Assembly: GCF_000712975.1 (NCBI RefSeq) | Contig: NZ_JHQL01000003.1 | Span: 620,001 to 684,000 of the forward strand | Direction of reading: 5' to 3' | Source: Vreelandella neptunia | GTDB taxonomy: Bacteria > Pseudomonadota > Gammaproteobacteria > Pseudomonadales > Halomonadaceae | Length of the DNA stretch: 64,000 nt | Translations under genes and position numbers: made by a program | Notes under the pieces: generated by a model | Databases searched by the model: none | What the model was told of the DNA's origin: nothing | The model's input: only the letters and a program-made list of their open reading frames with translations | Shown here: piece after piece, positions 38,987 to 48,372 of the stretch | Numbering within the stretch: the stretch's first letter is position 1 | How the letters are laid out: each line of letters begins with the position of its first letter

Positions 38987-40741
38987 TTACTCCTTACTAA
39001 TGCGGTTAACTTCTTCCAGGCTAGTGCTGCCATCCAACACGCGGCTTAAACAGCGCTGATACAGGCTGGGGTAGCCTTCACGGCGGGCTTGCTGGTCAAT
39101 ATCCAGCGCGTTGCCATCGCGCATGATCAACTGGCGCATAGCATCGGTAATTGGCACTACTTCGTAAATGCCAATACGCCCTTTATAACCTTGAGTACAC
39201 TGTTTGCAGCCAACTGCCGTGTAAATAGTGCCATTACGAATATCCTGCTGGCTAAAGCCAGCTTTTCGCAGTGCTTCCGCTGGCATATTGGCGGGCTTTT
39301 TACATAGGTTGCATAGCTTACGCGCTAAGCGCTGGGCAATGATTAAACTCACCGAGCTGGCAATGTTATAAGACGCGACGCCCATATTGGCTAAACGGGT
39401 TAGTGTTTCAGCCGCTGAGTTAGTGTGTACGGTAGATAGCACCAAGTGGCCTGTTTGGGCTGCTTTCACGGCAATTTCAGCGGTTTCTAGATCACGAATC
39501 TCGCCTACCATCACGACATCCGGGTCTTGACGCAAAAAGGCACGCAGCGCGCTGGCAAAGTTTAGGCCGATTTTAGGAAGAACGTTCACTTGGTTAATGC
39601 CGGATACTTTAATTTCGACCGGGTCTTCTGCGGTACAAATATTGCGCTCAATTTGGTTGAGAATATTAATGCCTGTGTAAAGCGTGACGGTTTTACCGCT
39701 ACCGGTAGGCCCCGTCACCAGAATCATCCCTTGTGGCTTCTTTAGGGCGTGCTCATAGGCGGCCTGTTGTTCAGGGCTAAAGCCTAGCTGTTCGATGCCC
39801 AACTGCGCAGAGGCTGGGTCTAGCAGGCGCAATACTATTTTCTCACCAAACACGGTGGGCAGTGAGTTCACCCGGAAATCAATTGAGCGGGTACGGGAAA
39901 GCTGTAGCTTAATCGCGCCATCCTGAGGCAGGCGGCGTTCAGAAATATCTAGTCGTGACATGATTTTTAAACGGGCTGCAATACGGTGTCGCAGCGCGAA
40001 AGGCGGGCGCGCAATTTCAATTAGCATGCCATCGATACGAAAGCGCACCCGGTACTGGGTTTCATAAGGCTCAAAGTGAATATCGGACGCGCCACGGCTG
40101 ATGGCATCAAGCAATATTTTGTTAACGAATTTAACCACCGGGGCGTCTTCGCTATCTTTTATTGCCTTATCAAATGTCGCCTCATCTTCGCCAAGCTGAA
40201 CGATATTGAGTGCACTGACGGCGTCGTCAACGTTTTCCAGCTCATCCAGCATGCTGCGTTCATTTTGCGCTAGGTACTGCGTCAGAGAGCTCTTTAGCTG
40301 GTCAGCGGGTGCCAGTACGCCATCCACACTGAGACCGGTAGCAAACTGCAGCTCATCAAGCTGGGTAAGCGTTGCGGGGTAGGGCACCGCAACGGTAAGA
40401 CGATGTCCGTGGCGTGCCAGGGGCAGAATGTCTAATCGTTCTAAAATTTTAACGGGATAGTCGTTGGCGGGTGGCAGGGCATTAATACGAATAGCATCAA
40501 GATCCACAACCGGTAAACCGTACTCCCAGGCGGCGGCCAGCGCAGCAGCATGGGTTTCTACCAAGCCGCTGTCCACGACGTGCTGAAGTAGCGATATTTC
40601 GAGTTCTGCCGCCGTTTGTTCAGCAACGGCAGCCTGCGCATCGGTAAGCACACCGTGATTCACAAGTCGTTTAGCAATGCCGCGTAGACCACCATGTGAG
40701 GTCGCATGACTTAGCGTAGACTCTGGGGCAGGGTGGCTCAT
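38987..40741 (-). CDS. pilB: Type IV pilus assembly ATPase
   Basis: Hexameric ATPase that powers pilus extension. The 584 residues comprise an N-terminal T2SSE_N/MshEN-like domain (about 10-180) and the AAA-type core with Walker A GPTGSGKT (Lys350), Asp and Walker boxes near RQDPDVVMVGEIRD, and a zinc site with CNLCKKP and CKQC. The start at 40741 (MSHPAPES) is preferred over a codon 33 nt upstream, though neither has a strong ribosome site. Divergent from the pilin genes; the 241 bp between hold the pilin promoter. Confidence 0.95.
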   Translation of the reverse strand: MSHPAPESTLSHATSHGGLRGIAKRLVNHGVLTDAQAAVAEQTAAELEISLLQHVVDSGLVETHAAALAAAWEYGLPVVDLDAIRINALPPANDYPVKILERLDILPLARHGHRLTVAVPYPATLTQLDELQFATGLSVDGVLAPADQLKSSLTQYLAQNERSMLDELENVDDAVSALNIVQLGEDEATFDKAIKDSEDAPVVKFVNKILLDAISRGASDIHFEPYETQYRVRFRIDGMLIEIARPPFALRHRIAARLKIMSRLDISERRLPQDGAIKLQLSRTRSIDFRVNSLPTVFGEKIVLRLLDPASAQLGIEQLGFSPEQQAAYEHALKKPQGMILVTGPTGSGKTVTLYTGINILNQIERNICTAEDPVEIKVSGINQVNVLPKIGLNFASALRAFLRQDPDVVMVGEIRDLETAEIAVKAAQTGHLVLSTVHTNSAAETLTRLANMGVASYNIASSVSLIIAQRLARKLCNLCKKPANMPAEALRKAGFSQQDIRNGTIYTAVGCKQCTQGYKGRIGIYEVVPITDAMRQLIMRDGNALDIDQQARREGYPSLYQRCLSRVLDGSTSLEEVNRISKE

Positions 40742-40883
40742 AGTGGTCTCGGCAGGATGGCGAATGTAAGCCACCTTGTACCATATTTGGCCTATGCACG
40801 GTACTTGTGCTCGTCATGATAAAGTGCAGTCTTAACTCGCTCAAAAGGCTGAATAGCGGGCAATAACAGCATGAAATCGCTAA

Positions 40884-40912
40884 TTGCCAAGTTGAAAAGG
40901 GTCGGATAATGT
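40884..40912 (+). promoter_or_regulatory. Candidate sigma-70 promoter of the first pilin gene
   Basis: TTGCCA, 17 bp, TAATGT, ending 70 nt before the start codon. A sigma-54 promoter, common for pilA, was looked for and not found. Confidence 0.4.
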
Positions 40913-40982
40913 TAGCCGAGTTTCTATTAGCTAATGTGGCTGCTCACCAACTAAAAATGATTAACAACTGCAAGGGATTCTT

Positions 40983-41390
40983 ATGATGCAAACTACCCAA
41001 CCGCACCACCCGCGCCGCTTTAAGCAACGCGGTTTCACCCTGATTGAGCTACTGATCGTTGTCGCGATCATTGGTGTACTCGCCGCCGTCGGCGTGCCGC
41101 AGTATGGGAATTATTTGGATCGTTCAGCTATAGGTGCTTGTCAGGCAGAGCTATCATCTTTCAGAAGTGCCGTTATTGCTGAGTCGGCCACTAGTAACGC
41201 TAATGCTACTGATGTGGTTACGGCAGTCGAGTTTAATTTCGACGCATGTAACATCACTGCTGATACGACTCCTTCTAATGAAGCGGTTGCTACGGCTTTC
41301 ATTACTGATGAGAGCGCAACAGGTATTACAACAAGTCGCAGCGATGCTGGAGTAATTGATATTGAAAACGGCCGTATTGTTGTTCAGTAG
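40983..41390 (+). CDS. pilA: Type IV pilin (major pilin candidate)
   Basis: A 135-residue prepilin. Leader of 16 residues ending in Gly, then the mature [20 protein letters not shown] with Glu5, the standard PilD substrate. One cysteine near residue 42 (GACQ) and one near 80 (DACN) could form an intramolecular disulphide, which would be in an unusual place compared with the C-terminal loop of Pseudomonas PilA. Good site AAGGG. Divergent from pilB and first of two pilin genes in a row. Confidence 0.88.
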   Translation: MMQTTQPHHPRRFKQRGFTLIELLIVVAIIGVLAAVGVPQYGNYLDRSAIGACQAELSSFRSAVIAESATSNANATDVVTAVEFNFDACNITADTTPSNEAVATAFITDESATGITTSRSDAGVIDIENGRIVVQ

Positions 41391-41444
41391 CTGCACTAGA
41401 GTAGGTAATTGTTGCGCCTAAGTTTAAATGCATTAAAATTTGAT

Positions 41445-41470
41445 CTAAATCGCCCATTGGGGCGATTTAG
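41445..41470 (+). terminator. Perfect 11-bp hairpin between the two pilin genes
   Basis: CTAAATCGCCC and GGGCGATTTAG around ATTG. What follows (CTTTGGTTATTTT) is only loosely T-rich, so it may work as a partial terminator or as a 3' end stabiliser of the first pilin mRNA. It ends 14 nt before the next pilin start. Confidence 0.6.
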
Positions 41471-41484
41471 CTTTGGTTATTTTA

Positions 41485-41874
41485 ATGCAAAAAAATATCA
41501 ACTCAGTGTTTAGCGGTTTCTCTTTAATTGAACTTCTCATTGTAATTGCCATTGTCGGAATCTTGGCAACAGTGAGCCTTCCCGCCTACTTAACCTACCT
41601 TGACCACTCCGCGTTTGGCGCTTGTCAGCGGGAGCTGGGTACGTTTAAGACCCAGGTCTTAGCAAGTGACCACCTTGACGATACCTTGGTGCCGTTTGCG
41701 TTTGGTGCTTGCGCCATTGGTGGGGATGGCCAGCCCAATCAAGCGGCTGTGGCCGCAGCGTTTGGTGGCATATTCGAAGGAGAAAATACCGCGCTGCTGA
41801 TTGATACCCAACGCCAGAGCGTTCAAGCCCAAATCACTCAGCAGGGGCGCGTTGAGCGGGTGGTAGCCCCTTAG
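41485..41874 (+). CDS. Second type IV pilin-like protein
   Basis: A 129-residue prepilin with leader ending SGFSGFSLIELL-type site (cleavage after Gly, mature FSLIELLIVIAIVGIL, Glu5 present). It shares with the first pilin the pattern of a tyrosine-rich turn followed by FGACQ, so the pair probably arose by duplication and diverged. Start at ATG 41485; the frame also offers TTG at 41473. No good ribosome site is present, so expression is likely lower than that of the first pilin. Confidence 0.82.
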   Translation: MQKNINSVFSGFSLIELLIVIAIVGILATVSLPAYLTYLDHSAFGACQRELGTFKTQVLASDHLDDTLVPFAFGACAIGGDGQPNQAAVAAAFGGIFEGENTALLIDTQRQSVQAQITQQGRVERVVAP

Positions 41875-41967
41875 CTCACTTTGTTTTTCGCTAGCTCTTT
41901 CTAAACCTTCACACTGCCTGCGCATTTGCTCTCTACACTTAACGCTCCTGACCAGAAGGAGCCAATG

Positions 41968-42426
41968 ATGAGATCGATCCCCCTTAGCGCTTGCCTATTA
42001 GTTTTCACTCTATTTTGGCAGATAGCGGCTATTGCACAGCCTGCTCACGCACCCGCACATGGTGCTAGAGACAATAACGGTCACCATTCTGAGCGCCAGC
42101 GTAATGAGCAAGATTTAGGACGCTACGAGCGTCGCCATCGTGATGAGCGTGGTATAGATCTTCCCCGTATCAACGAGCGTGAGTTGTTGCACCTTCTACG
42201 CCAATACGATGCGCCGCGTGCCCAGCCTTTACCGCCCGGCATACAGCGCAACGTAGAACGCGGTAAGCCACTGCCCCCAGGCATTGCCAAACGTTTTGAT
42301 GGCCAACTGGCATCTCAACTGCCCCAATACCCAGGCTACGAGTGGGAGCGGGTTGGGGCCGATGTGGTGCTTATTGAAGCCGCTACCCGCGTTGTTGTTG
42401 ATGTGTTGGTAAATGCGCTTCGTTAA
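41968..42426 (+). CDS. CigR/RcnB-like secreted protein
   Basis: A 152-residue protein with a signal peptide (MRSIPLSACLLVFTLFWQIA, cleavage after AHA or nearby), a long His/Arg/Asp-rich low-complexity region, then the RcnB/CigR-type domain: two PLPPGI repeats and YPGYEWERVGADVVLIEA. Family members sit in the periplasm or membrane; CigR in Salmonella restrains virulence gene output and RcnB affects nickel/cobalt handling. Role here unknown; the His-rich part could bind metal. ATG at 41968 is 7 nt from AAGGAG, better than the adjacent one. Confidence 0.72.
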   Translation: MRSIPLSACLLVFTLFWQIAAIAQPAHAPAHGARDNNGHHSERQRNEQDLGRYERRHRDERGIDLPRINERELLHLLRQYDAPRAQPLPPGIQRNVERGKPLPPGIAKRFDGQLASQLPQYPGYEWERVGADVVLIEAATRVVVDVLVNALR

Positions 42427-42516
42427 TAATGGATTTGCTTACTGTCATAGTAATGCCAAACGCCACCGCTTATGCTGAGTTGATATTAGCTAACGTGCAA
42501 CAAGTAAGGAGCGTTA

Positions 42517-43326
42517 ATGACGGCCTATACCCTAGAAGCGCGGCTGGCGCTGGCAGTACGTATTGCAGAAGAAGCGGGCGACATGATTCGTCGCGCCCGT
42601 GAACAGCAAGACTTTAGCCAGCGTTTGAAAGGCGGCATTGAGCTGGTCACCGATGTGGATGTGGCAGTGGATACGCTTATTAGCCAGCGCCTGGAAGATC
42701 ATTTTCCTGGTGAGGCAAGGTTGAGCGAAGAGTTAAGCCCCGAGCGTGCCTTGCAAACCCCCGCTAAGCAGCTGTGGGTGGTGGACCCCATCGATGGTAC
42801 CGTTAATTTTGCTCAAGGCCTGCGCCATGTGGCCGTATCGATAGGCTGGATTGAAGATGGCATTGGTAAAGTTGGTGTTGTTCATGCGCCTTTTCTAGGT
42901 GATACCTTTAGTGCCGCGCAAGGGCTAGGAGCATTTTGCAATCAGCAGCCGATCAAACCAAGCCAGGCGGAGACGCTTGAAAGTACCCTGGTAGCGACCG
43001 GCTTTCCCTATGATAAAGAGGCCCGCAAACAACTCTTGCCTCGTTTAGAAGCCGTATTGACGAACTGCCAGGATGTTCGCCGTAACGGTGCCGCTGCGAT
43101 TGATTTGTGCGACGTTGCCTGTGGGCGCTTAGATGCGTATTACGAAAGTGTTTCCCCGTGGGACTTTGTTGCGGGCTGGGTAATCGCCCGCGAAGCAGGC
43201 GCAAAAGTAGGCCACTTAACAGACGTGCCAGACGGCGTGCCAGCTGACTTGTACCCAAAGCAACTGCTTGTCACCACGCCCAAGGTATATGATGCAATGG
43301 CATCGTTACTGAAAAGCATCGATTGA
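42517..43326 (+). CDS. Inositol monophosphatase family protein
   Basis: A 269-residue Mg-dependent phosphatase with the family motif WVVDPIDGTVNF (Asp90, Asp93), the preceding SEEL glutamate near residue 72 and the C-terminal SPWDFVAGWVIAREAG (second metal-site Asp). Similar to SuhB/CysQ-type proteins; natural substrate could be inositol phosphate or another small phosphate ester. RBS AAGGAG. Single gene ahead of tRNA-Pro. Confidence 0.88.
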   Translation: MTAYTLEARLALAVRIAEEAGDMIRRAREQQDFSQRLKGGIELVTDVDVAVDTLISQRLEDHFPGEARLSEELSPERALQTPAKQLWVVDPIDGTVNFAQGLRHVAVSIGWIEDGIGKVGVVHAPFLGDTFSAAQGLGAFCNQQPIKPSQAETLESTLVATGFPYDKEARKQLLPRLEAVLTNCQDVRRNGAAAIDLCDVACGRLDAYYESVSPWDFVAGWVIAREAGAKVGHLTDVPDGVPADLYPKQLLVTTPKVYDAMASLLKSID

Positions 43327-43337
43327 GCGCAAGCGGC

Positions 43338-43380
43338 AACCAATTGAAAAGAAAGCGCAAAAAGAGCTTTTCATTTGGTT
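43338..43380 (+). repeat. 14-bp inverted repeat before tRNA-Pro
   Basis: AACCAATTGAAAAG (43338-43351) and CTTTTCATTTGGTT (43367-43380), one mismatch, 15-nt loop. It begins 12 nt after the phosphatase stop and its right arm overlaps the likely -35 box of the tRNA, so it may serve as terminator, operator or both. Confidence 0.7.
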
Positions 43381-43396
43381 AATAAAACGCTAGTAT
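43368..43396 (+). promoter_or_regulatory. Candidate promoter of tRNA-Pro
   Basis: TTTTCA, 17 bp, TAGTAT, placing transcription start about 50 nt before the tRNA. Confidence 0.45.
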
Positions 43397-43451
43397 ACGC
43401 ACCGTCTTGAGGCAAACGATGTTGGTTAACAGTCGTTGCTAATTAAGACAT

Positions 43452-43528
43452 CGGAGTGTGGCGCAGCTTGGTAGCGCGTTGCAATGGGGTTGCAAAGGTC
43501 GCAGGTTCGAATCCTGTCACTCCGACCA
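43452..43528 (+). tRNA. tRNA-Pro (anticodon GGG)
   Basis: A 77-nt cloverleaf. Acceptor arms CGGAGTG/CACTCCG, D arm GGCGCAGCTTGGTAGCGC, anticodon stem TTGCA/TGCAA with loop ATGGGGT (anticodon GGG), T arm GCAGG-TTCGAAT-CCTGT, and encoded ACCA end. It reads proline codons CCC and CCU. Followed by a strong terminator. Confidence 0.96.
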
Positions 43529-43542
43529 AGAATTTCTAATGA

Positions 43543-43580
43543 AACCGCCGCTTACGGGTAACACCGAGCGGCGGTTTTTT
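43543..43580 (+). terminator. Terminator of tRNA-Pro
   Basis: AACCGCCGCT and AGCGGCGGTT around a 15-nt loop, followed by TTTT, 14 nt after the tRNA. Confidence 0.9.
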
Positions 43581-43723
43581 GTGCATGTCCAAAACGTTGT
43601 ATCTGGCTTGTTTAGATAATGGGCGCAGTCACAGTGGGTGATCCATTCACGATCATGTTGGCTTGGTCTTGATGGCCTTGGCGAGAATAGCCTAGAGGGA
43701 AAGTCAGTCGGAGCGGACTGTTT

Positions 43724-44029
43724 TTATTTCGACTTGTTTCGCGCATTCAGCACCGTTGCGACCAATATGCATACAAGTGCAGGTAGAAGTACGTCAAGAG
43801 CGGAATCAAGTGTCCAGCCCCGCCACACGCCCTCGAACATGCCTACTGGTAAAGTTTCCCCCCATTTCCACCCACGTTGTATACCCAGTTTATATTCGTG
43901 TTGTGCAATTTCCCGTCCTAAAAAAAGAGTAATAGCAATAGCGCCTGCTGCCCGGGGGGTAAAAAAGGGGAGAAGGGCAAGCTGAATGCATAGGGCGATC
44001 ACAACATGCTCTAAATGGGTAACGTTCAA
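43724..44029 (-). CDS. Small membrane protein of unknown function
   Basis: A 101-residue protein with a hydrophobic N-terminal third, an amphipathic middle (GREIAQHEYKLGIQRGWKWG) and a hydrophobic C-terminal helix. I do not recognise a family. The likely start is TTG at 44029, with GGAG seven nt upstream; the nearby ATG is out of frame. An overlapping plus-strand frame exists but lacks a ribosome site. It faces the tRNA terminator and diverges from the P-type ATPase gene. Confidence 0.6.
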   Translation of the reverse strand: MNVTHLEHVVIALCIQLALLPFFTPRAAGAIAITLFLGREIAQHEYKLGIQRGWKWGETLPVGMFEGVWRGWTLDSALDVLLPALVCILVATVLNARNKSK

Positions 44030-44327
44030 GCATTAGCTCCAAGAGTAAGCGTGAGGTTGACGTTTGCTATCGTAGGGTAGATGTCAACCTTATGCATACC
44101 CAGTCATTGGCAGCATATCGCCAGCTTCATAGCGTCAACAGTACTCGCTTTACTAAAAACAAAACTGCATTTAACTCTAGCTACTGCCCATTAGCTTATT
44201 ATGAGGGAAGGATCGGGTGCGGGTTTTTTGCGTTGCATCATTTCCTCGGTACTTTATAAATAATGACAGTACTGCAGCGCAACAACCTGCTGTAAGCTGA
44301 CGATATATTCATTAAGGGAGCTTATGG
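44030..44327 (+). other. 298-bp intergenic region upstream of the P-type ATPase gene
   Basis: Divergent control region between the small membrane protein gene and the ATPase gene. Apart from AAGGGAG before the ATPase ATG I see no clear operator, hairpin or small gene in it. Confidence 0.4.
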
Positions 44328-47072
44328 ATGGAAAACCCTCAATCACCTGCTAAGCCATCGCGTGACTGGCACAGTGCTTCAGCGGATCAAGCGCTGGAGT
44401 GGCAATCTACGTCAGTGGACGGGCTATCGAGCACTGAAGCGCAGACGCGTCTGCAGCGCTATGGACCAAATAAACTTCAGCAGGCTCAAGGGCGTCCCTG
44501 GTATCGACGTTTACTGGATCAGCTGAATAATATTTTAATTCTTATTTTGTTGGTTGCTGCTGTTGCTAGCTTTTTGTTAGGGCATACGATCGACGCAGCG
44601 GCGATTGTTGCCGTGGTGGCTATCATTGCGTTGATTGGGTTTATCCAGGAGGGAAAAGCTGAACAAGCACTTGATAGCATTCGCAATATGTTATCTCCCC
44701 AGGCGAATGTCTTGCGTGATGGAAAGCGTTCCACCATTCCTGCAGAGGAGTTAGTGCCAGGGGATATTGTATTGGTTGAAAGTGGTGACCGTGTGCCGGC
44801 AGATCTGCGGCTGATTGAAGCGCGGCGTTTTCGTACGGATGAGGCGGCGTTAACAGGCGAGTCGGTGCCTGTGGAAAAGTTGTCTGACCCCGTGAAAGCA
44901 GATACAGACCTTGCTGAGCGAAGTAGTATGGCGTTTGCCAGCACGATCGTAGTGCAAGGTAATGCCCGTGGTTTGGTGGTTGAGACAGGCCGTTATACTG
45001 AAATCGGCAAAATTTCTGAACTCCTGCGTGGCGTAGAACAAATCAAAACGCCGCTGATCCAGCAGCTTGATCGGGCAGGCAGGGTGCTGGCGATTTTTAT
45101 CTTAGCAGCGGCAGCCATCACTGCCTTGCTAGGCACCTTAATCCATGACCAGCCCGCTGCAGATATGTTTATGGCGGCGGTTGGGCTGGCGGTAGCCGCT
45201 ATCCCAGAAGGCTTGCCGGCCATTGTGACGATTGGACTTGCACTTGGCGTGCAAAGCATGGCTAAGCGCAACGCTATTATCCGCCGGCTTCCTGCGGTAG
45301 AAACGCTGGGGTCTATTTCGACTATTTTTTCCGATAAGACAGGTACCTTAACACGTAATGAAATGACCGCTCAGGCGATTTGGTTAGGTGACGAGCAGTT
45401 CCAAATCGATGGTATTGGCTTTGAACCAAAGGGACGCTTTTATCGTGTTCAGCCGGATGGTGAAAAAGAACCTGATCACGTCGATCTCGCCAGTGCGCCA
45501 GGCTTAAGTGATTTTTTGCGTGCAGGCGTATTGTGCAATGACACCGAATTGCACCAGCAGTCAGGTCAGTATCAGATATATGGCGACCCAACAGAGGGTG
45601 CGCTGGTGGTCGCTGGTGAAAAAGCGGGTGTAAAAACATTAGAGGTGCGCCAGCAATTTCCGCGCCTGGATGCGATCCCTTTCGAGTCAGAGTTTAAGTA
45701 CATGGCCACGCTGCATACAGAAAATGACGGGCAGCGTGTCATTGTGAAGGGGGCGCCTGATCGCTTGATAGAAATGTGCGATAGCGTCGCTACTAAGGAA
45801 GGCTCGGTCGAAATTGACCGTCATGAGTGGGAGCACCGCATTCACGAGCTATCTTCCCGTGGTTTACGCGTTCTGGCCATTGCAGATAAACCAGCGGCGG
45901 CGATTGATGCACTTGATCATCACCATATTGAAGGCAAGCTGCGCTTGTTGGGTATTATCGGCCTGCTGGATCCACCCAGAGCAGAAGTGATTGAAGCGGT
46001 TAAGCGTTGCCAACAAGCCGGTATTCGCCCCGTTATGATTACTGGTGACCATGCGTCGACAGCGCTTGCTATTGCTAAGCAGTTAGGCTTTTCACAAACG
46101 GAAAAAGCGCTAACTGGAAGAGAAATTGAAGCAATGAGCGATCAGGCGCTAGAGGAGATTATTTTAGATATTGATGTGTTCGCTCGTGCATCGCCCGAGC
46201 ATAAACTGCGTTTGGTTAAGGCCATGCAGGCTCGGGGCGGGGTTTGTTCGATGACGGGGGATGGCGTTAACGATGGCCCGGCCTTAAAACGTGCTGATGT
46301 TGGTGTTGCCATGGGCGTGCAAGGGACTGAAGCGGCTAAAGATGCTTCTGAAATGGTATTGGCTGATGATAACTTTGCAACGATTGTTAGTGCGATCGAA
46401 GAAGGGCGTAAGGTTTACGATAATATTCGTAAAACAATTACGTTTATTCTTCCTACTAACGGTGCTCAGGGCTTGGCGATTATGCTGGCCGTGCTGTCAG
46501 GCTCGGTGCTACCGGTAACGCCGTTACAGGCATTATGGGTAAATATGGTGGTAGCGATTACGCTAGGCTTGGCATTGGCGTTTGAGACAGGGGAAAAAGA
46601 CTTAATGGCGCGCCAGCCAAGAGACCCGAAAGCACCGTTGCTTGATCTGTTTTTACTGTGGCGGGTGATTTTTGTGTCTGTGCTGCTACTTATCGGCGTC
46701 TTCGGCATGTTCTCTTGGATACTCAACCAAGGGGGTAGTGAAGCGTTAGCGCGAGCTGGGGCGGTCAATATGCTGGTTACAGGCAGTGCCGCTTATTTAA
46801 TCAATAGCCGCTTTTTAATCAACAGCACGCTGTCGTTTGCCGGTATTTTTGGCAGTCGGCCGGTATGGATTGCCATTATGATGGTGATGTTGCTCCAAAT
46901 GGCGTTTACGTATCTGCCCTTTATGCAGCTTATTTTTGGAAGTGAAGGGTTAAGCCTTACGCATTGGTTCGCTATCTTAATCGGTAGTTTGGCGATTTAT
47001 CTGTTCATTGAGATTGAAAAAAAGGTGTGGCGCTTACTTGAATCTAAGCAAACCCACGCTAAGGTAAATTAA
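44328..47072 (+). CDS. Cation-transporting P-type ATPase, type II
   Basis: A 914-residue ion pump. Features in order: N-terminal cation-ATPase domain, first two helices, actuator with [10 protein letters not shown], membrane motif [18 protein letters not shown], phosphorylation site SDKTGTLT (Asp336), nucleotide-binding domain with [12 protein letters not shown], hinge [22 protein letters not shown], and six C-terminal helices. This is the PMR1/SERCA-like subgroup of bacterial Ca2+ (or Mn2+/Na+) pumps rather than MgtA; the exact ion is not readable from the motifs. Start ATG at 44328 follows AAGGGAG. A repeat-bearing micro-ORF begins 2 nt after the stop. Confidence 0.92.
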   Translation: MENPQSPAKPSRDWHSASADQALEWQSTSVDGLSSTEAQTRLQRYGPNKLQQAQGRPWYRRLLDQLNNILILILLVAAVASFLLGHTIDAAAIVAVVAIIALIGFIQEGKAEQALDSIRNMLSPQANVLRDGKRSTIPAEELVPGDIVLVESGDRVPADLRLIEARRFRTDEAALTGESVPVEKLSDPVKADTDLAERSSMAFASTIVVQGNARGLVVETGRYTEIGKISELLRGVEQIKTPLIQQLDRAGRVLAIFILAAAAITALLGTLIHDQPAADMFMAAVGLAVAAIPEGLPAIVTIGLALGVQSMAKRNAIIRRLPAVETLGSISTIFSDKTGTLTRNEMTAQAIWLGDEQFQIDGIGFEPKGRFYRVQPDGEKEPDHVDLASAPGLSDFLRAGVLCNDTELHQQSGQYQIYGDPTEGALVVAGEKAGVKTLEVRQQFPRLDAIPFESEFKYMATLHTENDGQRVIVKGAPDRLIEMCDSVATKEGSVEIDRHEWEHRIHELSSRGLRVLAIADKPAAAIDALDHHHIEGKLRLLGIIGLLDPPRAEVIEAVKRCQQAGIRPVMITGDHASTALAIAKQLGFSQTEKALTGREIEAMSDQALEEIILDIDVFARASPEHKLRLVKAMQARGGVCSMTGDGVNDGPALKRADVGVAMGVQGTEAAKDASEMVLADDNFATIVSAIEEGRKVYDNIRKTITFILPTNGAQGLAIMLAVLSGSVLPVTPLQALWVNMVVAITLGLALAFETGEKDLMARQPRDPKAPLLDLFLLWRVIFVSVLLLIGVFGMFSWILNQGGSEALARAGAVNMLVTGSAAYLINSRFLINSTLSFAGIFGSRPVWIAIMMVMLLQMAFTYLPFMQLIFGSEGLSLTHWFAILIGSLAIYLFIEIEKKVWRLLESKQTHAKVN

Positions 47073-47074
47073 TT

Positions 47075-47170
47075 ATGTGCAGACTGATGATCGTACAAAC
47101 TGGTCTAAGTACAGCTGGTCTAAGCACTTTTGGTCTAAGTACAGCTGGCATAAATACAAAAGGTAAGTAA
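47075..47170 (+). CDS. 31-residue pentapeptide-repeat micro-ORF on a 15-bp tandem repeat
   Basis: ATG two nt after the ATPase stop codon. Four 15-bp units (47102-47116, 47117-47131, 47132-47146, 47147-47161) are read in frame as GLSTA, GLSTF, GLSTA, GINTK after the lead MCRLMIVQT, then GK and a stop. AAGG lies 11 nt upstream of the ATG. Units 1 and 3 are identical. Whether it is translated is unknown; the repeat itself is certain. Confidence 0.4.
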   Translation: MCRLMIVQTGLSTAGLSTFGLSTAGINTKGK

Positions 47171-47183
47171 AAACAGCAAGACC

Positions 47184-47235
47184 CAAAAAAACGCCACCTA
47201 CGTTAAGCGATTAGCTAATGTAGGTGGCGTTTTTA
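47184..47235 (+). terminator. Bidirectional terminator between ATPase gene and next gene
   Basis: AACGCCACCTAC and GTAGGTGGCGTT pair, extended by GTTAGC-type pairing in the loop; A run on the left, T run on the right. Serves the ATPase transcript on plus and the 66-residue gene on minus. Confidence 0.9.
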
Positions 47236-47258
47236 ATATAAGCACAGGTGCCGCTTAT

Positions 47259-47459
47259 TTAGCCTTGCGCTTTGTGATCTGCGAGCGCAGTTGCAACGGC
47301 TTCTTCCCATTGGCCTGCGGTAATTTCCCAGTGCGCCATTTCATCTTGATCTGGTGCGCCTTCTGAAGCGGCATTTAGCTCTTCAGGCGAATAGCGTTCA
47401 AAGCAGTGCTTGGCGAATGCTTTGGTTTTGCCGTCTTGAAGCTGATTAATCATTTCCAT
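47259..47459 (-). CDS. Small acidic protein of unknown function
   Basis: A 66-residue soluble protein beginning MEMINQLQDGKTKAFAKHCF, with an acidic centre and Trp residues in HWEITAGQWEEA. Good site AAAGGA. No named family recognised; not membrane-bound. Between two convergent or parallel genes, with its own terminator, so it is probably monocistronic. Confidence 0.7.
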   Translation of the reverse strand: MEMINQLQDGKTKAFAKHCFERYSPEELNAASEGAPDQDEMAHWEITAGQWEEAVATALADHKAQG

Positions 47460-47579
47460 TCTGTTTATCCTTTCCTTGGTGGGTGGTCTCCCGCTTGCTT
47501 ATGCTGGCAAGGTTTGAGTACTGCACAATGAGTGTAGCGGTTTGACGCCATGTTTGCCCAAGGGTGAAGCGCTCGTACA

Positions 47580-48305
47580 TTAAAGTACAGCATCTACAAT
47601 GATTTTTACCGCAATACTCGCTAACAGCAGCATGATGAGATTATCGAACCAGCGATGTGGTAGGCGTTTGCCGAGCCGCGCGCCAATTGGCATGGCGGCA
47701 AGAATGATGAATAGTGCTATGAAACTGTAATATGCGCGTTCCAGTGTGAGTATTTCCGCACTTAGTAGTGCCGGTATTTGAACGCAGGTAATCGCGACAA
47801 AAAAGACTGAAATAGAGCCAATAAATACCTGACGCTCTAGCTGCATGGCGTTAAGAAATGTTACGGATGCGGGCGCAGACATGCCCGCCGCGCCTTGCAG
47901 TACGCCAGCTAGCAAACCGACAGGCATTACAACGCGCTTAGCGGTAGTGAAAGGAAGAATTACCTGACGATTAGCCAGTTTAACTACTAAATAGAGCACA
48001 ATCGCAGTCGCGACACCCAGTGATAAAAGCGTGGGTGATAGCACGACTAGCCCCCAGGTGCCGAGTACAATGCCTAACCCACCTGATAGAGAGAAAGCGG
48101 CAAGAAAACGCAGCGGTAACAGATGGTGCCGATATTGCCATACCTGTAAAACATTGCTAAACAAATTGGGCGCAATCAACACAGCAATCGCCAGCTTCAC
48201 GTCATATAGCATGGTAAGTACAGGTACTACGAGAACGGGTACACCGGAACCGATAGCACCTTTGACGATGCCTGCTGCAACTAGCGTTAAAAGAGCAATA
48301 ATCAC
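47580..48305 (-). CDS. TauE/SafE-family sulfite exporter-like permease
   Basis: A 241-residue protein with about eight membrane helices in two repeats and the family turn GAIGSGVPVLVVPVL plus GVLQGAAGMSAPASVTFLNA in the second half. Members move sulfonates, sulfite or other small anions; the substrate is not readable here. Start codon is GTG at 48305 with AGGAAACTCC upstream. Lies downstream of ppnN, separated by an 18-bp repeat array. Confidence 0.85.
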   Translation of the reverse strand: MIIALLTLVAAGIVKGAIGSGVPVLVVPVLTMLYDVKLAIAVLIAPNLFSNVLQVWQYRHHLLPLRFLAAFSLSGGLGIVLGTWGLVVLSPTLLSLGVATAIVLYLVVKLANRQVILPFTTAKRVVMPVGLLAGVLQGAAGMSAPASVTFLNAMQLERQVFIGSISVFFVAITCVQIPALLSAEILTLERAYYSFIALFIILAAMPIGARLGKRLPHRWFDNLIMLLLASIAVKIIVDAVL

Positions 48306-48372
48306 TGGGAGTTTCCTGACGGATCAGGCACAGCGGTTACTGTGCCTAACAGATAATGATTTTGCTAAATGC

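Noticed and set aside
40742..40982. Sigma-54 promoter for the pilin gene
   Set aside because: No GG-N10-GC pair with the flanking consensus; a sigma-70 type site fits better.
43638..43985. 115-residue plus-strand frame overlapping the small membrane protein gene
   Set aside because: No ribosome site and no membrane or domain pattern; the minus-strand frame has GGAG and regular hydrophobic segments.
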